Positions 36,227 through 49,300 of a stretch of 64,000 nucleotides of DNA are shown piece by piece. The notes below the pieces were generated by a model. It did not search any database, was not told the origin of the DNA, and saw nothing but the letters and a program-made list of their open reading frames with translations. The position numbers and the translations under genes were made by a program. Positions within the stretch are counted from its first letter, which is position 1; every line of letters starts with the position of its first letter. Source of the stretch: Chamaecyparis obtusa (Eukaryota; Streptophyta; Pinopsida; Cupressales; Cupressaceae); NCBI GenBank assembly GCA_027943335.1, contig BSBK01006440.1, positions 62,001 to 126,000 on the forward strand, given 5' to 3'.

Positions 36227-37495
36227 TATTAGGAATAATAGTCCACCAATATAACTGAGAGCGGGTGGTGAATTAGTTGTATGATAGATTATTAAACTTT
36301 AAACTTTGAATAGCAGCAACACTAAATAGAATGATAACATAATGAATGCCAACACAATACCACAATATTTGTTGTCGAGGAATCCTTGTTAAAGGTAAAA
36401 CCTCGGTGGGAATTAACAATCACTAATGATGTAATGAGACTATAGGATCTTTGTTAGAAGATTAGCCAATTTAGGAGCTTATTCAAACATTATAGTACAT
36501 AGTTCTTGTTAGAGGATAGACCCTGTTAGGAGTCAAAGAAAAATAGTAGGCTCACTACCCAAAGAAGGTTATGTCCACCTCCATAACTCATCCTTCACAA
36601 CACAGGTGTATATAAGGAAAATACACAATCCTTGTAAACATTTTGATAGCAATTGTTTTTTCTTGATCAGTTCTGATGAATTAATTACAATATCCTCTTC
36701 TCTACATACAACAGACAAAAGCTCATAGCTTCCACAATCCCCTTTTCATCACATTCATACTACACATCTTTTCAAAAGAAAAGATCTTACATATATACCC
36801 TATTACAAAATAAATGATCAGGTTAGCCAATTAGGCTTTCCTAATATAAAAATGATTACATAAATCCTTTCTAAGATACACACAGTATCTATAAAAAGTA
36901 TACAATAATTATAATTCAATAATTAAGATCCAATATCTATAATCTATGCTTGTAATCCACAATACACACTACAATTCCAAAGTCGGCCCTAGATAGGTCT
37001 CCTCCTATACACACGCCACCAATGACATCATCATGCATCCCATGACTTGATAAGATCAATGAACATTCCTTAGTGTGTTATATGACATCCCTTAAGCTCG
37101 TATACACTAGATCCACATCACTTGTAAGATATACTCAAAACATAGAGACTTACCCTGTCAACTTCCACTGTCACAATCTAGTAAACAGTCTTCACCAAAT
37201 CTTCTATAATTCAACCAATATGAAATATTATATCATGTGATCTTAGATATAAGATCACAACACCTTCCTATATACACAACTATGTTCACACATTTTGAAT
37301 CATCTGTACAGGGTCCGTACACTATAATAACCATTATGTTCCCACCATAGAAACATATGTTGACATTATTGACAAAAAATGAATGAAAACAATAGTTATT
37401 CCAACATCACTCAATCAGGATAATGTAGTGATTAAACATATTAAATTTATTAGCAATATCCATCAATCTCCTCAATGCATTAACAATATCCAACA
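36227..37495 (-). mobile_element. 3' LTR of copia element F
   Basis: The right end, ATATCCAACA at 37495, is followed by the complement of a polypurine tract (37497-37508, TCTCCCCCTTTG), which marks the 3' LTR of a minus-strand element. The left end TATTAGGAATAA is inferred from the similar LTR starts. The rest of F continues to 37748 and again from 60466, because element E is inserted between. Confidence 0.7.
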
Positions 37496-37748
37496 ATCTC
37501 CCCCTTTGGCATTGATGGCAACATATGGGAAAATCCATCAACCCAAAAAGTATTCTCTCAGTATCCTCAACATAATCTCAAACAATGAACTTGTCTCCAT
37601 ACTATCTCTCCTTATATAGTAAGGCTTTTCACACAGTCTTTTTCCCCCTTTAGAAACAATGGAAAAGGGTTACATAAGTCATCAACTATCTTCATCAATC
37701 AAGTGCTGAATCACCCAAATATATTTCTTAGACCTTCAACGATCACCC
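37496..37748 (-). mobile_element. Element F 3' untranslated region, left of the E insertion
   Basis: Contains the PPT complement and TTGGCATTGATGGCAAC, as in other copia elements of the window. It ends with CACCC (37744-37748), the target duplicated by E and repeated at 60466-60470. Confidence 0.75.
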
Positions 37749-39228
37749 TGTTAGAATAATTGAGAGGGGGGTGAATCAATTATCCAGTGTCCCAAAACAA
37801 AATGTATAATCCAAAACAAATTCTTCAACTTTTGCTACTCGGTAGACATACAATACTTTCATTGTTTGTGTTATACCGATTGTTAATATAAAACTTATAG
37901 TAGTTATCGATCAAATCTAACATGCAATATGCAAAGTATGATAACAAGAAAATATCACAATCAACACATAACACAAGAGATTTAACGTGGAAACCCTATG
38001 AAGGGAAAAACCACCTGGGACCAGCAACCCAAAATTGTTCACTCTTCTAAAGTGAGGTCGGTGAAGAACCAACCCTCTTAAAGGTTACAAACACATTATC
38101 AGGTGTAACCTTGTTAGAGGATTTTAGACCAGAAGTTATTGTCCAACCAGCAGTCACTCTAGGGTTGATAGGATAACAATGTTCACTCTATGAATGAAAC
38201 ATCAAAAATACTTTCATAGTCCACTCGGAAAAGAGATTTGACTCTATACAATGGTTAAATATGTAACAGTAGATGATCTGTCATGAAAAAACTTCAATTG
38301 TAGTTTACAGATCAATGTTTAGCTTATTCAAATCTTTCTGATTAATATATCACTTCAAATTCAATACTATATAAATTTACTATCTGTCAGTAATTACTCT
38401 TTGTATCTTAGTAATTGTTCTGAAGCTTAGTTCTTACTAACCAGTCTGATCAGAATGCATGAAAACTCCTTCATGTGATAATTCTACAGGTTCTTCTTTT
38501 TTTGGTGTCCTTCAACAATGAAACTAATGTCTCTTATATAGACAAGTAAATCATTTTCTTTTCCTCCAAATTTTTCCGCTTACTCATATTCATAGATTTT
38601 TTCACTTCAAGCTTCCTAGACTGATGTGTCAATGACACTTTTCGATCTGCTCCATTAGATCCTTTTGATTTATGTTATCTTTCAAAATTCATAACAAACC
38701 TTATCTGTTACGTCGATTTCATATGCTTTACAACTCATCACTTTATCGGCTAAACTGATCATTTAATTTCTTTCTGTTCTACTCGGTTAACAAAGAAATG
38801 CGTCAGTGAACATAAGCTCGGTTAACACTGCACTCAGTATACACTATACTTTGTTGGTATATACTGAAATACTTTATTTACTAACAACACTACTTTGTGT
38901 CTTTCAGCTATATTCTTCATCATAGATGAATGCAACATAATAAAGTCAATATCATCAAGTCATAGAATCATCAACAAGTTACTCAGTGTATTCCTTATCC
39001 TCATCTGACATATGCATCTCCCTCATGTAGATATTTATGTTCTTCATCTCTTTCACCTTTCATCAGATGTGTCAGTATAGTAACTTACAAGATAAGTACT
39101 ATCAAGCTAGTTGACATCAATGACAACATAATGCTAATTTAATCATCTTTCATATCTAATCAACAACTTCTCAGTAATCTCAAATTACAAATTTTTCATT
39201 CAGGTTCTAAATCAATTGTAGTTCATCA
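37749..39228 (-). mobile_element. 3' LTR of element E
   Basis: Plus reading starts TGTTAGAATAATTGAGAGG and ends GTAGTTCATCA; it aligns with 59011-60465. The PPT complement CTCTCCCTTTGG follows at 39231-39242. Confidence 0.92.
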
Positions 39229-39582
39229 ATCTCTCCCTTTGGCATTGATGGCAACATAAGTAATGTGAAGTGTACCATACACATACCAAACATGTATTCT
39301 ACAACTCTATGAACAAATGTTGTGTAAGCTCTCCCTAGCTTAATATGTTTAATCACTACATTACTAAACAACATTAAAAAAAATATAGCTTAGACATTCT
39401 GCAAATATGATCTTTTCAGCTCTTAGATTCATTCTTCTATTCTTAGTAACAGATCTTCAGTGTGTTGTTTCTTTCAGATTATCTCTCCCTTTGATAGTTC
39501 TCATCGGTGTCTCCCTTTCCTTTTCATATTATTTATCTCTCCTTTTGACAACAATTCCAAAGAGACAAATAAACATATAGCT
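39229..39582 (-). mobile_element. Element E 3' untranslated region
   Basis: Continues from the PPT complement to the left end of the hAT-like element. Its last eight bases ATATAGCT pair with ATACAACT at 54557-54564 as an imperfect target duplication. Confidence 0.75.
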
Positions 39583-40151
39583 CAGGGATTTTTTTAGTGG
39601 TGATTATTCACCAATTGGTGAATATGTCCCAATCAGCAGATAGAATTTGGCATATAAAATTCTTGTATAGTGGTTGACCGGTTCGCCCGGATTTTATAAA
39701 ATGCTCATATAGTGGTTGGATTGTTCACCACTATTTTTACATAATTTTAGTACAGTAGTCGGGTTCTTCACCTACCTTTCTATTACTATTTCACTCTTAA
39801 TTGCCACAGATTAAATTGGATGTCTTCATCGAGGATCAACATTCGCCAAAAGCCCATTGTCCCAAGTAAAAAGTTTATTTACACTAGGACCCAATTCACC
39901 ATGCATCATACTTAATCGTGTCCCAAATTCCCGCCCTATTTGCCCAGTCAATTATTTGAAAATATGCGGGTTCACCAAATATTATTTGTTATCATAAGCA
40001 ACGGTCGACCCCTTCACCAAAATGGATGATGGATATTATGAGGCAAAATCTGATGCCTGATATGAAAACGGTTAACTTGTAGTTGTCTATTTAAGAGATA
40101 TGAGTTTCATTATTGAAACATGCTAGAGAGAAGGAGACTTCAAGAGATTTA

Positions 40152-42909
40152 GTTGATTCTGAGCTCACAATTGTGATCGGTAGTGATTCTAGTGAATGAC
40201 TACCAAGGAAGAGGACTATTGAAGGTGGAGATGTCCAAGAGAGGCCAACAAAATGTAGAAATATATCTTCATACTTTCACATGGGCAGACGCAATAGTGT
40301 TGCTCAAAGTGAGGAAGGTACATCATCAGAGGAACCTATACAATTTGAAGGTTCTCAACCTACATAAGAGTCTAATGAACAAATTGGGGAGCCTAATAAA
40401 TCTGGTGACAAAGTTATGGAACCTAATATCTCTGATGAAGATGACCTTGAAGAATAATTTCAAGTCAACAACCAGTACTAGGATGAAGCAATCAACTTCA
40501 GTGATGATGATGGTTCAATTAACAGTAACACTAAAGGGAGAGGAAAATCAAAAGAAACAATTGATCATCAATGGGAGATGTCAAGGAGATTTAAATTTGA
40601 TTGGGTGGAAAAGTATCCATTCATTGAACCCATGGAAAATCCAATAGTAGGTGAGCCACTAGTAGAATGCAGATGTACGATTTGTAGTTGGAAGTATAAA
40701 AATGAAAAGTGGTTGCAGCTTAAACTAGACACCATAGAGAAACATGTTGGTAAGGTTTACGAAACCTCAACTATTGATGGAAAGGAAATAAAAGGGGTAA
40801 GATATAAAACAAAGGAGAAATGTCAACATAAAAGGAATGCTGAGGAATATTATTTATTTCAAAAATTTAAGACGAAGCCTAGTGAAGTTCAAGGTTCTAT
40901 TAATGCTATTTTTGCAAAAGCAAGTAAAGTAGAAGAACAAGGAAAAGTTGTTCAATTAAGTAATTTTTTCCATATTTTGAGCAGAGGGCGTCCAATGATA
41001 GACTATCCAAAAATGAGTGGTTTGATACACTTTTTGAAAGTTCCTAACTATCCTGTCACTCATTGGTCAATAAACAGTGGATGGGAATTGGCAAGTTGTA
41101 TTGCCTAGGTTGAAATAGAGGATGTACAGAGAAAAATAAAAGAGTCAACCTTTATTACATTGTCCTTAGATGAAGTTATGGCAATAGATAATAAGTCGTG
41201 GGTATGCATGCATGTTTATACTATACAGAACAATGCCCACTAACCACATCTAGTAACTGTTGCAAAATTGAGGGACAAAGCGACATCAAAAACTTTATTT
41301 CAATTAGTAAAGAACCAATTAATGGAATATGGAGGTATGGATGAATTGACAATAGCAAAGAAGTTGATCTATGTTGGAGTAGATGGAGCTTTAGTAATGC
41401 AAGGTCAAAGGAATGGTCTTTGCACAAAGATGCAGGCTTCTTGTTCACCATACATTGTTGGCATTCACTATATGGCCCACGGGATGAATCTCTCTTTTAG
41501 AGTTGTGAAGAAGCTCCCTTTAGTAAACAAGGTTGAAGATTTAGTAAGAGAGTTTTACTCATATTTTTATCGAAGTCCCAGATGTTTTAGGGAATTTCAG
41601 CACTTTGCTCATGGAATTACCAATGGAAACAAGCTTCTTAAAGACATTGATACCATATGGATCTCTTTGGATGGACTAGCGCATCGATTTTTTTCTGAAT
41701 ATCAATCTTTGATTGGACTAATGTACAAAAATTGAGACAATGTAGAAATCGGAGATGTGGCAACCTACTTTGGAGGTTAAGAAATATAGAGACACTTTTG
41801 ACTTTAGCATCTCTTCTTCCCATGCTAGAAGAAATGATGTTCATTATGAAAAAATCCCAGCAAAGAGCAATGCATATTGCAAAATATGCTCACTTGTATA
41901 AAATATAATGCCAAGCCCTGGATAGTCTCTATCGAAATGACCTAAATTTATCCAATGAAAGATTTAATCACTAGTGGAAACTAACAGATTTGGACAATCC
42001 TAATAATTATTTAAAGATCATTGAAAATGGGGATTTATGTGTTTGTGTAAGGGGATTTTAGATACCAATGTACTACAGTACCCCAAAGAAGCGAGCTACA
42101 AGAGTTACAAGGGAAGAGTTTACCGAGATCATCGAGTCTATAGCAGGTAATGCAAGGGACATAGCCTATAAAGTTTCCTCTGAAATAAGATCCTAATTCC
42201 CATAGAACAACTGCTTGAGGCCATGGCAATTGTCTTTCCTCAATATTGGACCTTATACTCTAAGGAAGATTATCATAATAGGCTAATGACTTTGATAAAG
42301 GAATTTTGCAAATCTGTAGAATTCAATGGAGTGACTATCAATGGAATTTTAGATGAGGGTCTTCTTCAATAGCAATCAGTCACTTTTACAAAGAGTATGA
42401 GGCATCAATATCAATTAATGCATAACCCACATGAAGAGGGCTTGGCAACAAGGCTTTGGACAGAACTAAAACAGAGCACAATGTTGCGTGAAGAAATTTC
42501 AAAGTTCTTCAAGATTTTTGATCTATGTCAGACCATGATATTGGGTTTAGTGGAGGATGAAAGAGTTTTTAGTGCTTGGGGCTTCCTAAAATCAAAGCTA
42601 AGAAACAAACTAGACAAGAATTTGGAAACATGCTTGAGGGTCTACACATCTAGGTATGATGTCAATACTTTTCCTTATAAAAAAGAAATAGAAATCTGGA
42701 AGAAAAGATGCAAAAGAAGAGGGTTGGGCAACACCATTAACCAATATCCGATAGTGACTCTATGTGGGACAAGTACAGGTGGCAATGGGAGTCAGAGAAG
42801 CGGAGGTCAGAGTGAAGAAGGCACAAATGAAAATGAAGAGAACAATGAAGAAATTGGAATAACAAAATTGTATGATGACGACGATGCAGAGATGAATTGG
42901 AAAATTTAG
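40152..42909 (+). pseudogene. hAT-type transposase (decayed)
   Basis: The cut-and-paste enzyme of the element. The N-terminus is a poorly preserved acidic region with stops near 40198, 40362, 40456 and 40482. A zinc-finger-like segment reads VECRCTICSWKY with a downstream EKHVGK (40660-40750), the position of BED/TTF fingers. The core includes LSLDEVMAIDNKSW (41163-), IYVGVDGALVMQGQRNG (~41370) and IVGIHYMAHGMNL (~41455), matching hAT core motifs. It continues through several frameshifts (41730-42390). The C-terminal dimerisation region has LVEDERVFSAWGFLKSKLRN (42548-42605). A Gly/Asn/Glu-rich tail ends at 42909. The true start is uncertain and no single open frame remains. Confidence 0.85.
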
Positions 42910-43300
42910 GAAATTTTTTGCTAAATTAGTAGTAGCAATCAATAGGTATTTTTTGAACTTATTAACTACTATATCCTATAATTCAAATTTCAATGTTCAT
43001 TTTAGAAAAGCAAGAATGTATTATGTTTCATCATTAAAATTTGAGAACAAAGAGTATTATTACTATAGAGTGTAGTTTGTAACTTTGTGTCGTATCATCA
43101 ATGATCATTCATATTTGAATTTGAAATTCCTGAATGAAATTTTGTATTCCAATAGCATATAACAGAGTAAATCAACTAAGAATAACTGAATAAAATAGAG
43201 TAATTCAACATACATTGAATTGGAAAACATGGAAATTAGATAGAGCACAATTTTTTTTGTATTCATTTGCAATATATTACAATTTACAGTAGTTCAAAAT
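42910..43300. other. Intergenic region between convergent hAT genes
   Basis: About 390 AT-rich bases separating the 3' ends of the transposase and the minus-strand accessory gene. Nothing else recognised. Confidence 0.6.
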
Positions 43301-46300
43301 TTAGAGCAATCTTTGTAGGCCATTCCACTCATCCTCTAATGGCAGAACAATTTGGTTCATAGTATAGACACACTCCTGCAACTTCGTTAGCAATTCATAG
43401 TTGGAAGTGTGACTTGACATCACTATTGCTTCTAAAACTCCATTCAAAGTTCTCACTGATTTGATGAAATCCATGATTGTATTAGGAGATATGTTTGTAG
43501 GAAGAAAGCGTAAATCAATATTTATTTTGTCCAGCAACCTTATTTTGTAATTTTCTCTTCCAATGAAGTCATTTACGTCAAATCCCTTACGCAAACCAAG
43601 ACTTTCCATATTCACTTTCCTTTGTTCCATCTTTGTGATCTTCTACTTAGCTTTGTCATCCCATTCATGTGCTTCCCTTAGCTTCTCACATTTTTGAATG
43701 ATACTTGATACCTTTATTGAGGCATCAAGGTGGTTGCTAATTCCCTTGTTTGATAGATAACTATCACTCTTACTGTAGAGTTGTTGCATAATATCTTTTG
43801 CTTCCTTGTCTTTCTTGAGAACATCCATGTTCTATTCAATGTTCTTATGGAGCTTCAAATAACATACTCTCATACTTTGAAACATTTCAAACCACTCATA
43901 CAAGCTATTACACATCACAAATATTTGGCTCCAAATGTGTTCCTTTGCAATCTTCACTAAATTATTACTCGTATTTGTTAAAGTTTGAATTGTATTATTG
44001 GATTTCTTTAGTTCTTCTACCATTTTTTCAAAATTCTCCCTCTCTTCCACTTCTTTGTGTTCCCAATGATTTGCTTTATCTACCTGAGACTCCAATTACT
44101 TTTGCAATTCCCAATCTGGAGGCAGCATTACTCTCCATGGTTTTAACTAACTTTTCTAAACTGACTCTTTCTTCCTCTAGTTTTTTACTAATTTTTGCCA
44201 ATTTTCCCCTTAGTACCTTTAGCTCTACCTCTGCCTGCTCCTATTCCTGCTCTGTATCTACTGATGTAGAGGTTAATTTTTTAATCTTTTTCTTTAATTC
44301 TTTCAAACTATTCTCTAAAGCTTTCCTCTTTGCTTTTCCATTGCCAATGTCTGCCTGTAACTTTTCTATATTTTTCTTGAGCTTGGTTTTCTCTCTTTCC
44401 ACCTTTAGCAGTGCACTGTAGACCACTTGGTTTGTAGACTTTGACACATTGATTTTGTCCACATTTTTAAATTTGGAAAAATCCATTTGGAGAGTGCCAA
44501 CTTGAAATTCAGATTGATCTATCTGACTCTCTGGTGGGTTTGCATCTTTTTATTGTGGATTAACAACCATGAACTCCATCATGTCTATTTTTGGGTCATA
44601 TGTTGGTATAACCCTGTTGGATATAGGTTGTTCCTATACAACTGCATTAAGGGCACAAGTCTTGTAATGCCCCGCCAGCGGACCCAAGAGATTAACACTA
44701 AAAGCTATGCTAAGTTATGCAACAATTTTTTTTTTTTTACTAAAGTTAACAAGCACATTGAACATAGACTCACAATGATTTACATTCATGAATTTGAATA
44801 AACACATCATTCCATTTTCATTCTCAAGGGTCCCTGACACAGTATTACGTTGTCTAACTAACACTACGCTAACATGATCAAATGCTAAAGAACTTTTAAG
44901 TACATAATGAAAGTAAGTACATCTCTCTAAATCAAATTACATTACATCATATGATCACCTACATCCACTACACATGTCGTAGGGTATGTGGTGATATTTA
45001 ATACAATTACAATTATCAAATGCAACATGGATCCATGCAAGGATCATAAATAATCAAATAAACCTCCTACAAGTACAAGATAATAACATCTGACATCTGA
45101 TACATGAATTTGCAACAATGGTGGTAATCTAGTCCAAGTAACAATCAGGTGATGGAGGATATCTGCAATAGTCTCAATGGAGAAGTACACTACCTCCCAA
45201 CCATGTAGAACCCAAAGGTCCACCCCACCGTGCTAGGGAGATAACACCAGGCCCACACACATACTAAGGACCAATTCCAATCACCACCTAGAAAGATATC
45301 TCTAGATCAAGAGGGTAGAAGGATTACCAGAGGCACTGACCTACGTAGGATATCTACGGTGTGAGTAGGAAGGTTTCATCACGTAGATCCACCCTTGAGT
45401 TTAGTCCTGAAGGTTCCTCACTAAACCGATGGCACTCAAGTGATCATACATGGCATTGATATCTCTCATGAAGACAAGTATATCGTTGATGCATCTAGCA
45501 TCTTCCCGCATCCATCCTTAGTCTATACTAGCACTCAAGGCATGGGTGAGGTATCTCAAATTATCTTTTTAATTTTTCTCCTAACTAGATCAATTTTTAT
45601 AATGTTATCACTGGAATTAAGAAACTTGTCAATGGCTGATCCGTCAGCCACTTGCGGGCCTCGGTGATCCATTGCAAGCCACCCCCCCTACATCACATCT
45701 AGATAACCTACCCTAGTTCTCAATCAAAACCCATCCTGGTTTGTGGCCACTTAAGAGAAAATTTAGTTCCAATAAACCAATAACCAAATAAAATCATATT
45801 TCTAATTCATTCATTTATCCACTTGGCCACTAATTCAATTTTAATCCACCCAGAGGAAAATAATAACAAGGATCAGTTTGACCTCCCAAACAAGGTCTCA
45901 CATTGACCCTAATCCAAAACAAGCAAAAGAAGACAGAATCCACATTGCACCATAAAACAATCAACAAACAGTAGGATAATTTATATCAACCACATTCCCA
46001 ACCTCTAGATTTTGCCCCCTATTTGGACTTCTAATCCCGAATGCAAATCAACTACATCAACAGAATATTTTACATGCACATATGATATACACAGTAAGAG
46101 AACATCGTAAACAAGAAATTGACATTTCGTAAGGAAATCAAATTCACAAGAATCATTTTAACAAGTAATTATTTGCTCACACTAATTAATCACACTAATC
46201 AAAATATCCACATCTACAATAAAATGAGCATATTGTGAACACTAACATTGCCTACTATAGCTTGATTAATGAGAACGTTTATTAACTAATGAAAATATTA

Positions 46301-49300
46301 TAAACTACTAATTTTGAATACACACTCATAAAGTACAATTAAAAGATAACAATAAGTTTACTAGTAATAATACTATAATCACCTATTGATAACGTCAATT
46401 AACATGACTAACATTTACATGGCTCAAATTAAATACTAAAACAATTAATAAATTAACTAGTAGGATTAAAATAATGTGTTAATAAAAACATTCCCATTAT
46501 AACACTAATATCCCAAGTTCAATTTAAATAACAATTCAAATTATATTGCACTATTTTAAAACAATTAGAAACAATGCCTAATGTTAATAAAACATATCTT
46601 TTTAAATTCTAAACACAATCTATAATAACTCACCCCTAATACCTAAGTCTTATATCAAATCATCCACCTCAACATGCAAAAACAATATTAATAAAGGGCA
46701 AGAAAACATTTTAAAATAATCCCCAAGGAGGAGCTGTGAAAATCAAGGTGGATGTGACTTTGGGTGGGTCCCACCAAATCCCAAGATAAGCCCAAAGAAT
46801 GGCGTCCAAAGTCTCATCATGGGGTTTGACATAAATTTGAAACTAAGTATAATATGGGGTTTAGAAAACATGCTACATATTATTAAAGAGAAAATGAGTC
46901 AACATCATAATGATGAAGTATGGAGTGCACTTCAAGGGAGATGAAAAGGGCCTCCAAGGGGGAGCGCCAACTTGGACAAGACATGGGCTGCATTAAGTGG
47001 GGAGTGGTGCAAAAATAAATCAAGCTTTAAATGCCCTTTCCAAGACCTGCGTTTCAAACTAGCTCTAGGAAAGAGGAGGGGTATGGGGAGTAAGTGGGAA
47101 GTGGGTCCCACCACTTACTTTTGACCAAGGGAAACTTCATTCACATCTCCATTTAATTTCTAGGCATGGGCTGCGTAGGTTTTAGAGACAAAAGATAAGA
47201 GCATTAAGTAAAGGAAATAAGAAGTCAACAAAAGACAACTTACCTTGTCCAAATAAAAAGGTTTCATATTAAAACTTGACAAGATATTTCTCCACCAACA
47301 CCTAGACAAGGGAAAAGTATAAATGAAGTAAGGAGGTGGTGAGGATAAATTATATTTTATTAGTTTATGTCATAAAAGGTAGCAGGTTTAATATTATAAT
47401 ATGTCTATGTATGAAATTATATGGGAATTCTTTTCCCATACAATTTTCCAGAGAGTTGAAAGCCCATATTTCTTTGTAAATGAACTCTCCTTTGAAAGTT
47501 AACTTTGTTTTATTTCCTCCACTACTATGAGTATTCATTCATCAAATTTCATTTGTTTTCTTAAAATATTATGAAGTCTATGGACTTTAAATTAATTGTA
47601 TATCAACAAGGTTTAGATATGGTTTGATTTCAAAACAATAGAGATATCAACATAACCAATTTGTTCATTTCTTCATAGTTGTTTCATTGAAATTTATTGG
47701 ACCAAAGAGTGATATGAACCCTATAAAGACATTATTTTCAGTGACAATCAAATCATCTTATAGGAACTTCAATATTCTTATATCAATCCAATATGGAATC
47801 ATACTAAAATTGTTAGAATATAGAGTAAATCAAGGGAAGCTCAAACCTACCTGGTTCAACAAACAGACTGATGAAGTCCCGCCCCTCAGCTGCTATCAGA
47901 TCTGCTCCCACAAGCTCAGTCCCTTCTCCTCTTCTTTTCTTCTCTTCCTCCAAGCCTTCTCTTCTCTCCCTCTTTTTCTCCTCCAAATTTTGCATAAGAA
48001 AAGTAATGACAAGTCCCCTCTCTATTTCCTCCAAATTGGCTTGAAAAGTGGGGGAGAAATATTTTATTATTTCCCCCCTACTATTCAAGTCAACTTCCCA
48101 TTTTATGGGAATAAAATAAGACAATTTTTAATTGTAAATTTCCTTTTTATTTCTATTTATCTTAACTAGAATATCTCACTTTATTTTCTCAATTTATAAA
48201 ATAGGTATGTAGTATCTATATATGTGTATTATTAGTGTAAATTCAAATTACTAAAAGTGACATAGTGTGACCATGCTTATACATATTTTATGTGTGTATA
48301 TTTAAATATGTTTTATCCTATTATTAAAATACAATGCTTATCATTGACTTGCAACAATTAGCTAAATAGGTGAACTTCTTAAGAAAGACTATATAAAACT
48401 AATAACAATATATTTATTAATACATAAACATAACATAGTAAATATTGCTAACAGAAATCAGACATCAATCCACAAGGTTAAAATATGACACATGCAAGGA
48501 ATAATCCTAGGATCAATATCATGCTCAATAGAGGAAAGGTATCGAATTCATTCTGCTAGAACAAATTTGAATCGGGTAAGTCAAGTAGGTTTCCGTTCGT
48601 TCCTATAGGACGATTAGGTTGGGCTAGGGAATTGGCCTAAGTGCTAACTCCCCTTCTCCGCCATTGAGAGATAATGAGGGCACGCTCATCCTATCAAGCT
48701 AGGGAAGTCGATGCCCGGTACTTGCAACCTACATAAAACCACTGCATGTACATGTGCATATATAAACATAATAGCAGACAATGGTAGGGATGGCTGGGAC
48801 GTGTGGACCTGACTCAATGCAGGTAACTACGCCTCCTCCACTACCATACTTGCACGTCAAATAGAAAAGAAGACATACATGAGAACAAACACGATACCAT
48901 ACACATGTGGGTATGGGGTAAGTACCAGATATGAATAATCATCTAAATTACATCAATTAATACATGCATATGAAACATCATATAAAATCCATCATTACCA
49001 AATTTAACCATCACATAATGTTTTTGGTTCAGATCTAAACATGATAATCAGCATCAAAGTATAACTGTTTAATTACACACCATAATATAAATATGAAATA
49101 TGTCTGGTCTAATTAGCTAAGGTAAAACAGTATCAGCTAAAACATAGTCTCAATAGTAATAAGCTACGAGGGGTATTACAAGTCTATATTGTCTTCTTTA
49201 TTTCCTTATTCTTGGTTCTTGTTTCTACAAATTTATTATAGAAATCTTTGTAGTGAAAATCTAGTGTTGCAGAAGGATTTGAATGTTTGAAAGGTGATCT

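Noticed and set aside
43945..44421. 158-codon plus-strand ORF rich in Ser, Leu and Phe
   Set aside because: Antisense of the coiled-coil part of the hAT accessory gene.
45440..48169. ORFs inside the 4.5-kb LTR, e.g. 160 codons at 47687
   Set aside because: No motif and biased composition; the opposite strand is also open, so chance frames in an LTR are the simpler reading.
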